Part shown: in pieces, positions 11,095-21,385 of the stretch
Layout of the letters: each line of letters starts with the position of its first letter
Position numbering within the stretch: position 1 is the stretch's first letter
Assembly: GCA_035771165.1 (NCBI GenBank)
Contig: JAWNZC010000351.1
Coordinates: forward strand, 6,239,001-6,303,000
Length of the DNA: 64,000 bases
DNA from: Paragorgia papillata
Lineage: Eukaryota; Cnidaria; Anthozoa; Scleralcyonacea; Coralliidae
Direction of reading: 5' to 3'
Made by a program: the position numbers and the translations under genes
Notes under the pieces: generated by a model
What the model was told of the DNA's origin: nothing
Seen by the model: only the letters and a program-made list of their open reading frames with translations
Databases searched by the model: none

Positions 11095-11250
11095 TCATAT
11101 GGCTTGTTTATGGAGTTAGCGTTCCATGCAGTCTGTATAGAGTTCATTGGGCCAGCCTTGTTTACCGAGATCCCGCCTAAAATTTGTTTTGGTTAAAATG
11201 AGAGAGGGGCCATGCTTCCTTGGCGTGACCCACCGTTTGGCGAGATCTCG

Positions 11251-11550
11251 CTATACAGTGTGTATAAAAAAAAACGGAACCCTTATTAGAAAATGAATTA
11301 GTATTCTTTTAAAACAACCTATTGTAGTAGTTTGAAAGCCCTAAAAGTACTGCGTTATAAATTAGTCAGCACATAAGTTAAACAGGCAGAGAAAAAGCTT
11401 TTAAATACTTTCACCATGCATACACTTCAAGTTATCTTAATTTCCCAGGGATATTAGACCGTGTTTTTTATGCATCCGTGGCTGTTTGAACAGAATACTA
11501 CTGAATTCATTTTCTAAGGGTTCCGGGGTTTTTTTATACACACTATACAG
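11251..11550. mobile_element. 300-bp foldback MITE
   Basis: CTATACAGTGTGTATAAAAA followed by CGGAACCCTTATTAGAAAATG on the left pairs with the right end, whose reverse complement reads CTGTATAGTGTGTATAAAAA and GGAACCCTTAGAAAATGAATT. No clear target duplication or coding sequence is seen. It lies in the intron of the Cys-rich gene. Confidence 0.7.
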
Positions 11551-11574
11551 ACCACCCAAGATTTCGCCGAGGAA

Positions 11575-12100
11575 GGTTGGTCTTTAGTATTTTATTCTCT
11601 TGTAGAAATCTGTGCACTGTATGTGTTCAATGAACCTTTACGTACTTCTCAAGTTGTTTAATAAACTATTATTCAAAGGTTGCTTTGGAGTCTTATTATT
11701 TCATAAAATCCCGCGGTTAACATTTGACATAACAATATCCTTCGACACTCGGTAAATGCTATCTTTTAGAAAACCTTCTTCAATCGTGTTTTAAGTCGGA
11801 TAAATTCGGCCCTCGGGATCTATCTGGCTTAAAGCCTCCGTTCTCGGTATTTATCCTATACATATAAATATAAAAGCCCTTCTAGAAGAGCTGTCGTCTC
11901 CATATAAACCCCCTCTCAGTTCGCAATTTTAAATCGTCCCCCTTATTTTAGACGGAAACATTTTCTTTTGAATTTATTTAGTTCCTCAGTCTATATGATT
12001 TGATATAGTGTTGAAAGGACAGGGCACGAAAGTAAAACAGCGTAACTTACTGCATTACTTCTGTCCTACTTATTATTGTAGAACATAATGTAATATTACA
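11575..12100. other. 5' intron sequence, no feature recognised
   Basis: This is the first part of the long intron behind the signal-peptide exon. No exon, element end or RNA gene is evident. Confidence 0.45.
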
Positions 12101-12103
12101 AAC

Positions 12104-12175
12104 CTTGGAATGTACTGACAAGCATGTAGCAGACACAGCGAAAAGAAATATAGGAATACTGAGAACGATATTCAT
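12104..12175 (-). CDS. Signal-peptide exon of the Cys-rich gene
   Basis: From an ATG at 12175 the minus strand encodes 24 residues, beginning MNIVLSIPIFLFAVSATC and ending VHSK: a short polar start, a hydrophobic core and a small-residue A-x-A/C-type cleavage area, which is a standard signal peptide. The exon ends exactly in phase 0 at AAG followed by GTTTGT, a good donor. The last exon (7773-8168) also starts in phase 0, so direct joining gives an open 155-residue secreted precursor. An extra exon inside the 3.9 kb intron is possible but none is visible. A TATA box lies about 50 bp upstream, leaving a short 5' leader. Confidence 0.62.
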
Positions 12176-12224
12176 TGTGGATTCTTGATCTCTGGTATCG
12201 CAAGTGATTGTGAAACAGTGAACT

Positions 12225-12233
12225 CTATATAAA
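12225..12233 (-). promoter_or_regulatory. TATA box of the Cys-rich gene
   Basis: On the minus strand, CCAGTCTTTATATAGAGTTC lies about 50 bp before the ATG at 12175, the spacing expected of a TATA box with a start site near 12200. The surrounding 70 bp recurs twice elsewhere on the plus strand (around 10424-11150 and at 13166-13203). Confidence 0.6.
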
Positions 12234-12299
12234 GACTGGAACGATACCTCCATAAGGTCGGCCCTATGATTGGATGAAGCCAAACTTCCGGCTGCTGGG

Positions 12300-13110
12300 G
12301 GCAACACATGAACGTCTGACCAACGTCCAAGGAGCGGTAGAAAACAGACAATGGTCCAGCGAGAATTTTTTATTTTTTTGTAGTTGAACTTCTTTTGAAT
12401 TGATATAACGAAGTCAGCATGTATTAGAATCATTGTCCTTTCTGTCTGAGGTATGTTTGCTGGCAAAAATAGATTGAAGAAGGAAATATATTGCCAAACG
12501 GAAGCAAAATTTTGCTTGGATTGATGGAAACTCCTGAGGAAAATTCAGGTTATATTTAGTATTTACTTGTCTTTATTTTATGAATTCTTGCAACCCTGTC
12601 AAGCTGTGCCTTTGCTCTTATGAATAGTCTCCTCATGCCTTTTGAATCATTGTAAGACCACATATATTTTTTATCTTTGATGCCTTTAAAACACTGTCGG
12701 TTCGTATTTCTGTGTTTTGTTCGATTTTTTGACTGTTCAGAAAATTTAATATTTATGGTTTTTATTGATCATGTCAGCATCCATATGCTCGACAGATTAT
12801 AGCCACCAGATTTCAGTAGGCTTTAGCCCTGATTAATGCCATCTTTATTTGATTCAAGATAGTTCATAGACTTTTTTCTGGACTTTTGATACCTCAACTG
12901 ACTCAACACTTGGAGCTGCCCTACAAAAAATCAAGAGATCCGCGCGATTTCGGACTCAAAATGTGTTTTTTTCCAAATATTCATGCTCCGTTTTTGCTGC
13001 TAAAAGCCTTTAGAAGAAGTATCTATTATTGTAGCATGTTTGCATTTCTTTGTAATTGGTTCATAACAAAATATAACTTGAAAAATAAAGATTTTCTTGC
13101 ATATAAAGAG
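12300..13110. other. Upstream AT-rich sequence, no gene seen
   Basis: This lies upstream of the Cys-rich gene. Open frames here are short and AT-biased without recognisable protein features. Confidence 0.4.
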
Positions 13111-13120
13111 GACTGGGGCC

Positions 13121-13241
13121 GCCCTGCATGTCAGCCTCCATGACGGCTTCAAAATTTGGTTTGTAGGTATCGTTCCAGTCCTTATATAGAGTTCACTGTT
13201 GTGAAATATATAGATGTTGTATATGCATGCAGGGCGGTCTG
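13121..13241. repeat. Small inverted repeat enclosing a promoter copy
   Basis: GCCGCCCTGCATG at the left and CATGCAGGGCGG at the right are inverted copies about 110 bp apart. Between them, 13166-13203 repeats the TATA-box region of the Cys-rich gene in the opposite orientation (GGTATCGTTCCAGTC then TTATATAGAGTTCACTG). Confidence 0.6.
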
Positions 13242-13857
13242 TTTTATATAACTTCTGTGTCCACTTCTTGTTTTTGCTCAAGCTTCCTTGTGAAAACAGC
13301 AGGCTATGTTTAAAAATAGCTCTGACTGAGTACAATGGCTGTGGGTAGCCCATATTTCATTCAGTGCACACGGAAAAAGCAAATAACATTCGATTGCATG
13401 ACATGGACAAATTTAATTTAATTAAAAAATCACAAGTTTGGCCAAACATTGAAAAACCTACAACTAATGACATACTCTTAACTTTTTCTCCTCTCTTTTT
13501 CTGTGTATCCTGATAAAGTAAATCTTCCCTTATCTTCACATCTTGTTTACTTGTATCTTGCATGATAAAGGGGCTTGTCTCCAAAACGTTGATATTAAAA
13601 AGTTTTCAAAAACATACAGTTATTCTGATTGTATTATATCCACGTTGAACTGTAGGAAGGCAGTACGAAGATGCAGGCCTCGAATTTGGGAAAGGAAAAT
13701 TAGGCAAGGCCAGTTTGGCCTTGAATGTTACAATGTTTTTCAGGGCATCAAGGCCAATATACAGGGCATCAAGGCCAGTTTGAAACTTTCATTCAGTTGC
13801 TATTTGAAGCACCTTACCATTCACTGATACAGCAAGATTTAAAAAGTACATGTATAG

Positions 13858-13988
13858 TCAAATACCGTTTCCGGAGCTTGCGATCCTTCTGTCCTACAGA
13901 ATGTTCAAGGTTACTTGAAGTACAGACCGCCCTAGCGCTTGGCGCTACCCAAAAGGATTGCAGGCTCTGGCAACGAGATTCAATTGGG
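13858..13988. mobile_element. Degraded CTCGT-family miniature element
   Basis: The right end reads GGATTGCAGGCTCTGGCAACGAGATT. Its reverse complement resembles the CAATCTCGTACCCAGAGCC terminus seen at 39946, and the left end (GGAGCTTGCGATCCTTCTG) pairs with it imperfectly. No target duplication survives. Confidence 0.5.
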
Positions 13989-14793
13989 AAATCATATCCA
14001 ATGCAAGATTGTCGAATTTAACCGATTATTGTTACAGAGTAGGTGAATTTAAATACTGCAGATATTTCAGCAGAGTTTTATATAGGTTTTATTGTCAATT
14101 TTACTAATCATACACTTTGTATTACAAAGCTTAAGTACTGTGGTTGAGGGCAGCCCACTACTGGCTGTGAATTTCAGTATATTTCGAGGGCATAGCGGCC
14201 AACAAGCAGGGCATCGACGGCCAGTGGCCGCAGTGGCCGCCGATGCCGCCGCTAAATTCGAGACCTGAAGATGTTCTATGTTAGGGGGCTGAAAAGTGTG
14301 GCCTCTAGTAGCAGCGCAGTAAAACGATGGCTATGTGAAAGAAAGATGAGATCAGAAGCGGCGCGCTTTCGGTTAATTAGATGTCTGCATTACCGCGGCT
14401 CATCTTTGAAACTGAAAGAGAGCCTGAAGGTGAGGTAATACGGGCAACATTTTTCTTACCCTGCTGACAGAGTGCCCCTTAGTTACCCCGCAAGCGGAGA
14501 CTGCCAACGAGCTCCACTGTTCTTATTGAGCATGCGCCTTATCCTTTGTAACCGAGCCAAAGATAAACTCGGTTACCGGCCAATAATATAATACTCGCCA
14601 CAATCAATAACGGATCAGCCGGATATCAACCAAGGGGGAGATTTGGTAAATCATCGACTTACCATGGCCAGTGGGAAGAAATACGAAAGTATCATTGCAA
14701 GATTTCCTATCGGAATCGAACGATTTTCCAGTCATCAAGCGGGACTTCCTGTTAAATCTTTAAATAGTCGTTGAATCGGAGCAAGTGATTTAC

Positions 14794-16631
14794 CAACCTC
14801 GTACCCAGGGTCTTATCTCCGCTCCCCCGCCCCCGCCCACCGCTGCGAAAAGACCCTGGTTGGGGCTGGTCACGTGTTTCGAGGGCAAAAATATAACTTA
14901 CTGGGGGTGGGTTATTTAAAAAGGCTAAACTGAACACGCAAAGACAATGTTTTTATAATGTGATTTATTTGATTCTGACAAGACAAGGTGTACGTTTTAT
15001 AACTGTCAAGAAAGCCAGAGTCAGACTGCATGCCCAAATCGATGTTTATTTACGTCAGTTTCCTCAGTGTTGTGCGATGTTGTAAAACGTAGAAACAGAA
15101 GTCGCCGTCCTGAACTCGAAGGCCTCTATGTCTCGATTGGCTTTTTGAAATAGTAAAATACGTGTAAATCTCTCCGGTTGATTTGCGCCTTCAGCTTGGG
15201 CTTTATTTGTCTATGAGTCTACCCGAATACACCGCCAATTTTTCGTTAGTCGCTTTGTTGTCCCGCCGCTTTGCCTTTGTTGTTTTTTATGTGCCAATGA
15301 ACTGTCAATGTTTTCAAGCGTTTCGTTGCGCGCGTCTGACTTTTTGCGTTTATACGAAACGATTGCCTGAAAAACAAAGACAATATCAGTAAACTATGAA
15401 CATTTAGAATACATGATCAAGGTAATACAAATGTGCCTGAGTTGTTTAAGGAGTCTCAAGAACGAAAATATAAATATATACTTTGGCTGAACGGCGAAGT
15501 AAACATATTTAATAAAATATATTGAAGTTTGAACGGTGGTCATGCAATAATTTGGATCTTTCGAAATTTAACGTTTATAACGAAGTATTTTCCATAATTT
15601 AGGAAACACAGAACGGTATAACATTCGCGCTGGTTCAGTGGTGCGTTTTGCCGGCCGTGTAATTCTGTAAATACAGTGACAAGAAAAACATTGAACAAGC
15701 AACAACGTTCAGCGCGCGATATAATAATACTGTAAGATGTTAACAATAGTAAGTAAAACGCGATACTGATAGGTAGACAACTTTAGTGAAATTGGAGCTA
15801 GCAATTAACAGTTGACAACATGAGCTTGTGGCTCCTTTTATGATAAATATTTTTAAATAAGGTTGGCTCAGTTTAAAAATCAGCAATATAGTTCAAGTAT
15901 AAGTGCCTACTTTAATACACCGGCCCGCAACTGCACGAAACGGCATGAAATTGTTGTATGCGATGTGGAACTTAAAGAAATAGTAAATGTAATGAACTAA
16001 CCTCTTGGAATTTCTAAAGCACAGAATAAGAATGTAAAGCCTTGTTGACAGCTGCAAGTCCAAGGTGTTAAATATGTATATGTATTCTGCGAACCTTGGT
16101 CGTTCCAAGTGATGCAGTGAGATAATTTCCACACTTTCTTTCGAATGAAGGTTCAAACGATTGTCAACCAAAATAATTTGTGAATTTCGCATGGTCTTGA
16201 TTGTAAGGAAATTTAAATCCGCTACTGTAAAATTTAAAACTCCTGTTCAATCTTCAGGCTGCTAATATCAGATCGCTGATGAGTGATGACTGTAGAAATC
16301 CTTTCGAAGAATATAGATTAAAGATTAAATTCGCTGGTCGTCGGATTGAACGACGGAAGACTTTTGTAGATGTTCAGAATTGTCCTTCAATAATACCAAA
16401 TTGTTATTCATGGAGTGTTTTAATAATTTGCGCAATGAGCTTTCCCTCGATATTGTAAATATTCTTGCATTCAAGGTACTGCGACAAATTTTCAAAATAA
16501 CCACCCGACCCTGACAAGAAAAGTTTGTTATCTCCCTTATTCTGGGAGACACGTGACCAGCCCCAACCAGGGTCTTTTCGCAGCGCGCGGTGGGCGGAGA
16601 TAACGGAGATAAGACCCTGGGTACGAGGTTG
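14794..16631. mobile_element. 1838-bp CAACCTCGT element, 9-bp duplication
   Basis: The left end is CAACCTCGTACCCAGGGTCT and the right end is its reverse complement, with matching of about 75 bp that includes a hairpin (AAGACCCTGG..CCAGGGTCTT). GTGATTTAC flanks it exactly at 14785-14793 and 16632-16640. Inside, on the minus strand, are two exon-like pieces: 16192-16011 ends in AAGAG followed by GTTAGT, and 15385-15233 follows TTTGTTTTTCAG. They may be captured gene sequence. No transposase is recognised. Confidence 0.88.
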
Positions 16632-17109
16632 GTGATTTACCGCGCGGAAACCGTAATCGCAAAATGAATATAAGAGCCCAGCTAAAATTTTTAAAATGCA
16701 ATACCATAACCAAAGGAAACCATTTAACACTTTGAAGCCTGACGACTAGTCTTTAAGGTTTATTCTGGCTAACGCCAGACGATTTTATTCAGCACAAGGA
16801 GAGGTCCAGGCCTCAAAGTGTTAAAACAAAATATATTTATTGACGTTTCGTTACTTAACCAGAACATCTTCAGAATGACTTAAAGATTACATTGAATATA
16901 CTTATATATAACATTAATATAGTTTCATGTTACAAGAAAAAACGGTATAAAGGAGATTAAACAATTTAAAAATTTAAACTACAAACGATCAAAGAGATTA
17001 AACAATTTTAAATTTAAAATTATATAATAGACCAATGACCAACTGAATGCTTACCAGGTGACAAGTACAAAACAGAAATAAATAAAGATGACAAAAATAA
17101 TAAACTTTA

Positions 17110-17420
17110 TTATATAAAATAGAGTGTTTTATTGATTTTCCCACCATAATAAAAGTGATAATCTCACATGTGTGATTATTTATGATAATCGCACATGTGA
17201 CGATTATCGCTAAATCAGCATTATAGTTTAATGCAATTTTTGCAAGGCAATAGGACAATTTTTTTATATAATAAACAGAACAATACATGGATGCTTGGAA
17301 ATATGAAATTTATTTTTCGTGTTGAACAGGATATGTTACTCGTTCGCTTCGCTCACTCGTGAGATATCCTAATCAACACGAGAAATAAATTTCATATTTC
17401 CAAGCATCCATGTATTATTC
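17110..17420. repeat. Palindromic coral-type repeat, copy 1
   Basis: The segment runs from TTATTATATAAAATAGAGTG through AATACATGGATGCTTGG and a palindrome centred on CTCGTTCGCTTCGCTCACTC to a terminal CCATGTATTATTCTCTAT. It is about 95% identical by eye to 41006-41326. AATACATGGATGCTTGGAAA and its reverse complement bound the palindromic half. It encodes no protein. Confidence 0.85.
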
Positions 17421-17465
17421 TCTATATATATTAATGTTATATATAAGTATATTCAATGTAATCTT

Positions 17466-17932
17466 TAAAACTGCTTATATCACTTGTGGGATTTTAACGT
17501 ATTTGAATAGAGCAAAAAAAGGTTAGTTAATAAGTTATTTTGCCGTTTTACTATAATAGTTTCCGAGATATTTCGCCAAAAATTTCCGTCGTTCATTTTT
17601 AAGCACGAGTGCCTGGGACTCAGGAACCTTATAAGCCGACCGTTTTCTTAGTTGGAACTCTCGTGCGTAATGGAAAACGGGCGTGAGCTCGACATTTCGA
17701 TTTTTCAGTCAAATATGTTTTTTTGTGAAACGTAGTGTTTTGGATTGACTCGTTACTGAATCCCAGGCCCCCAAGGTGTTAAAATGAACGACGGAAATTT
17801 TTGAGAATTGGCATGTTCAGAAGCCAATATGTCAGGAACTATTTGACTAAATCAAAAACGGCAAAATAACTTATTAACTGATTTTTTCTGCTCTATTTAA
17901 ATACGTTAAAACCCCACAAGTGATATAAGCAC
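17466..17932. mobile_element. 467-bp foldback MITE
   Basis: GCTTATATCACTTGTGGGAT and TTTTAACGTATTTGAATAGAGC at the left pair with the right end (GCTCTATTTAAATACGTTAAAACCCCACAAGTGATATAAGC). ACT stands directly outside both ends, a possible 3-bp target duplication. Pairing continues inward to AATTTCCGTCGTTCATTTT. It interrupts the arm of the larger foldback. Confidence 0.72.
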
Positions 17933-18719
17933 TTAAGTAATTCAATTAAAATTTAAAGAAACGTCAATAAATATATTTTGTTATAAATGGTTCCTAAGTC
18001 GTTATGGTATTGCATCTTAAAATTTTGAGCTGGGCTCTTATATTCATTTTGCGATTGGTCGTTGAATCTTTAAATAGTCGTAACCTAGCAACGTGCGTTT
18101 CAAATTTCACTCAACCGTGAGAATAATTATTCAACTGTCTGGACAGGAAGTCCCGCTTGATGACGGGAAAATCCTTCGATTTCGATAGGAAATCTTGCAA
18201 TTTATCGGAAATCGAACTCGTAGTGAAAAGAATAGCTATCTGTTTTCCTTTGTTTGGGAAAAACTAAGTCTCTCTCAGGAGGTCCCGATGTGAAGCGGCT
18301 GTATTTGTACTGTATTTGCAGGTTGTACACAAGTGTTTCGCATTACAGTAATACCGTGGGCGCGTAGAAATTCAGCAATTTTAAATAATTGTGCATGCGC
18401 GTGAGATAACCGGTTTGACCAGTTTAAAACTAGATTGACTCATCCACTTTCTTGAATGATCGGCTGATGAAAGAAAGTGGACTCCTTCTCCGCTTGCGGG
18501 GTAAAAGGGGCACTGTGCCAGCAGGGTGCGGTGCAAGTTGAAAAGCGTTGTTGCACGTATTAACACCCACCAGTTCTATACATGCTGCAACTCAACAAAA
18601 ATCAGTTAATCGCTTAATTTCCGTTGATATATTTCCGGTTTTTGTCTCTCAACCAATCAGGATTTCGTCCAGATTCTAGATGAAGAACATAGTTGTGTCA
18701 GGCTCTTCTTTTTCATTAG

Positions 18720-18845
18720 GTATTAAATAAATACCGAATGATTTTCCGTGCTTAGGCGAGTGTCAGTTCAGCTTTTTAAAGTCGAGCAAACTTCAAAGTG
18801 TTTTGATCAGAGTATCCGGAAAATCATTTGGTATTTTTTTAATAA
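18720..18845. mobile_element. Small foldback, GGTATTTTTTT family
   Basis: GGTATTAAATAAATACCGAATGATTTTCCG on the left pairs imperfectly with CCGGAAAATCATTTGGTATTTTTTTAATA on the right. GATCAGAGTATCC inside it also occurs in the related repeats at 35505 and 35745. Confidence 0.55.
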
Positions 18846-18849
18846 AATA

Positions 18850-19560
18850 ACTGACTTTAAAAACTGGTAAATTCGTCAACTACCAATCACATTTCTTCTA
18901 CTAACACTTTGGTGACTCAACAACCAATCACATTTTCATTTTTAACACGTTGATGATGCACTGAGCAGGCGAAATGGAGAAGCTGGCAACTCGTCTGACG
19001 GATTACGGTCTGAGATGAATATCAGTGTTTGAACCATAAAATGCAACTCAACCAATTGGTGAAGAACGCGCAAAAATAAACACCTGCATGATTCAATACC
19101 GAACTATACCTGGTAAATATACTTTATCGTTTGCAATAATCATACTTAATGTGTACAATTAATAAACATTGGCACATCTAGAAATATACTGTATAGTCTT
19201 GTATACATTCAGAAAATGTCAGCCATTACAAGGAACAAAAATGCAGTCAACGCTGCCGTTAAAACAACAAAATTTCAAGAAAAGTAATAAGTAACAAACT
19301 TAATAATATACATGAAAAAATTTCTCAATTTTGATTGGCTAAGAGCAGTGCAGTTTTTAGGAAATACAGTGCAGAAAGGAAATACAATGCAAATTTTTGA
19401 AGCGAATAAGCCAATCAAAATCAATAAAAACTGAAAAGAGCCAATCACGTGCTACAATAGATTCTGACGGATGGCATTTTCCAACCTCGTGCCCAGGCTC
19501 GTTCCGCACATAATAAACAAATATGGTGGCCAAGATTTGAAACGAAGAAGAATTCGTTCA
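18850..19560. other. Intergenic sequence with short hairpin
   Basis: It contains an imperfect hairpin at 19325-19430 (TTTTGATTGGCTAAGAGCAG..AAGCCAATCAAAAT) and a lone CCAACCTCGTGCCCAG terminus at 19482. No gene is seen. Confidence 0.5.
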
Positions 19561-19769
19561 AATTTAAAGCTAATTTTTCCTTATTGTTGTCAAGTAAAGT
19601 ACCTGCAAGAAAACTAGAACATTCTTAGCGCTCTTAGTAAACTTTCTCGAGTAGTGGTAGAAGAAACAAAGCTTTTTTAAACAACGAAATATGCGAGGAG
19701 TGGACACGAGCGAAAGAGAATTGTAATGTAAGTACAGTGACTTGGACATTTTTTCATGTATATTATTAA

Positions 19770-19940
19770 TAAGTAATATCATGGTTTTTCGTGCAATTTG
19801 GAAAAACATGCACTCGTGAGTTTTACAAAGACCTCAAATAGCACTCGTCCTTCGTACTCGATCGTACCATTTTGATAGTCTTTGAAAATCTCACTCGTGC
19901 ATGTTTTTTCCAAATTGCACTCAAAACCATGCTATTACAT
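19770..19940. mobile_element. Palindromic MITE, about 170 bp
   Basis: GTAATATCATGGTTTTTCGTGC on the left pairs with GCACTCAAAACCATGCTATTAC on the right, and the arms continue as AATTTGGAAAAACATGCACT and ACTCGTGCATG..CCAAATT. It lies just downstream of the dioxygenase gene. Confidence 0.75.
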
Positions 19941-20050
19941 ATACAAATATGTTTTCCAACAAACATTTTTCAACTTTAAGCTAAATTAAGTAGTTCTACA
20001 AATAGAACAGTTCTCCACGTGAAACGCTTGAACAAGAAATTGCTTACTTT

Positions 20051-20978
20051 CTAATCTAAGCAAATGGTGGCCACAGCCCTTCTCTTTGGAGCTGGTTCTA
20101 ATTCCTCTGTGATTAAATCCTCGTTGTTGGTAATGGCGTTTACCATAGCTCGTAATTTTCGCAAATCTTTTAATTGGTGGTGGATTGCAATCACGTTCTT
20201 ATCATACCAGGTTCTTGTTTTTTTAATCAGTGCATATGCCTTTTGACCAGTTCCACCAGTAGTAACTGTAGCACTGTATGTAGTACGGGATGACTCTCTG
20301 CTGTACCAGCCGCTATTGGCAAAATGTTTGTTGACCCAGTTTCTGGCATGCTTAATACCACTGAATGCTTGGTAGGTGGTACTTTGATTTGGCCCCCTTA
20401 AGAAGGCTTGAACTTGAGGATGACCTGCAATAACAGCATTATCTTGATTCCAAGAAAATGGCGGTATTCCCAACTTTTCCACTTTCTCTAACTGCTTAAT
20501 TCTCGCTTGTAGAAGCTTCAGCCAGAATGGACTAGCACCTAAATCTTCAGAAGATAGTGTTTCGATCAGTTTTTGAAGGAGTGAGTTGTTGGGTGATTGA
20601 TTGGAATAAGCAAGTACAGCATTAGTAAACGTGTTTAAAAGCTGCGTGTCGTTGAAAAGAAACAGCAGTGCGGCTGTTTTGCCAACCCAAGCAATGGCAT
20701 CTTTGGCGGAGTCGAGTGTCTTGGCTTCCACTACATCAACCAAGGAAATAAGAAGATACTTGAAGCACTCGTTCTCACCAAGCGCGGTGTTTCTGGTTTC
20801 ATTCATACTCTCCAGAAGCTTTTTCAGAAACACCGCCCATCTACCATACTCGGAAACCGGACTCAGCTTGAACATTTTCAAAATCGCGTCAGAGATGGAC
20901 TGCCAACCAACAGCAACAACTAGACGAACAAGTGATGGAATAATTCCATCGTCCCCAAGACAATAGTGGCTCTTGACG
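20051..20978 (-). CDS. Dioxygenase-like gene, last exon
   Basis: This exon opens behind TTTTTCAATCAAG (AG at 20980-20979) with one base completing the split codon, runs 309 codons and stops at 20051. It begins SHYCLGDDGIIPSLVRLVV and carries predicted amphipathic helices, an EKLGIPPFSW segment typical of C-terminal regions of large fungal and cnidarian 2OG-oxygenase-like proteins, and a basic tail (PAPKRRAVA) that could act in nuclear targeting. No catalytic residues lie here; it is a helical C-terminal domain of unknown role. The reading frame is intact along its full length, and phase matches the upstream exon, so the gene appears functional. Confidence 0.75.
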
Positions 20979-21385
20979 CTTGATTGAAAAATAAACGAAA
21001 GGTCGTTTAGTTCTCAAAATAACTGAATACTCATGCAGATATAATGCTTTTACACCCGTTTTCAAAATTACGCGACCCCAGAAGTTGACATGAATGTGGC
21101 GTGATGTGAGTTTTATAGCAATTTGTTGTCAAAAAATGGCGGACATCAATACGAACGAGTCAGAACACAATGAAATGAGGACATTAATGCTGGCCGAATG
21201 GCGAATTATTTAACCAAATAACAATGCAATTCATGGGAATGTTGAATACGATGAGAAAGTAAGTTATATTGAAGTATTTTGAATTGCCATAAAACTCACA
21301 TATCGGCTGCAATATTTCCGGCCTGGTCGCGTAATGTTGAAACCGGGTGTAAGGCCTGGCCAAACGCAAATAATAAAATACATAC

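Larger units (their letters stand above)
14425..18575. mobile_element. Large nested foldback structure, about 4.15 kb
   Basis: The outer arms pair in inverse: CTGCTGACAGAGTGCCCC with ACCCCGCAAGCGGAG at 14463-14506 against CTCCGCTTGCGGGGT with GGGGCACTGTGCCAGCAG at 18486-18527, and AGATTTCCTATCGG with CATCAAGCGGGACTTCCTG at 14700-14750 against CAGGAAGTCCCGCTTGATG near 18150. Inner arms also pair (16650-16740 against 17988-18055, 16805-16915 against 17420-17990). An 1838-bp element with its own target duplication splits the left arm, a 0.3-kb palindromic repeat sits at the centre, and a further foldback (17466-17932) interrupts the right arm. No transposase is seen. Confidence 0.72.

Noticed and set aside
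21298..21300. GTGAGT donor at the end of the dioxygenase exon
   Set aside because: It leaves one base and cannot join in frame with the acceptor at 20979; the GTATGT donor at 21385 does.
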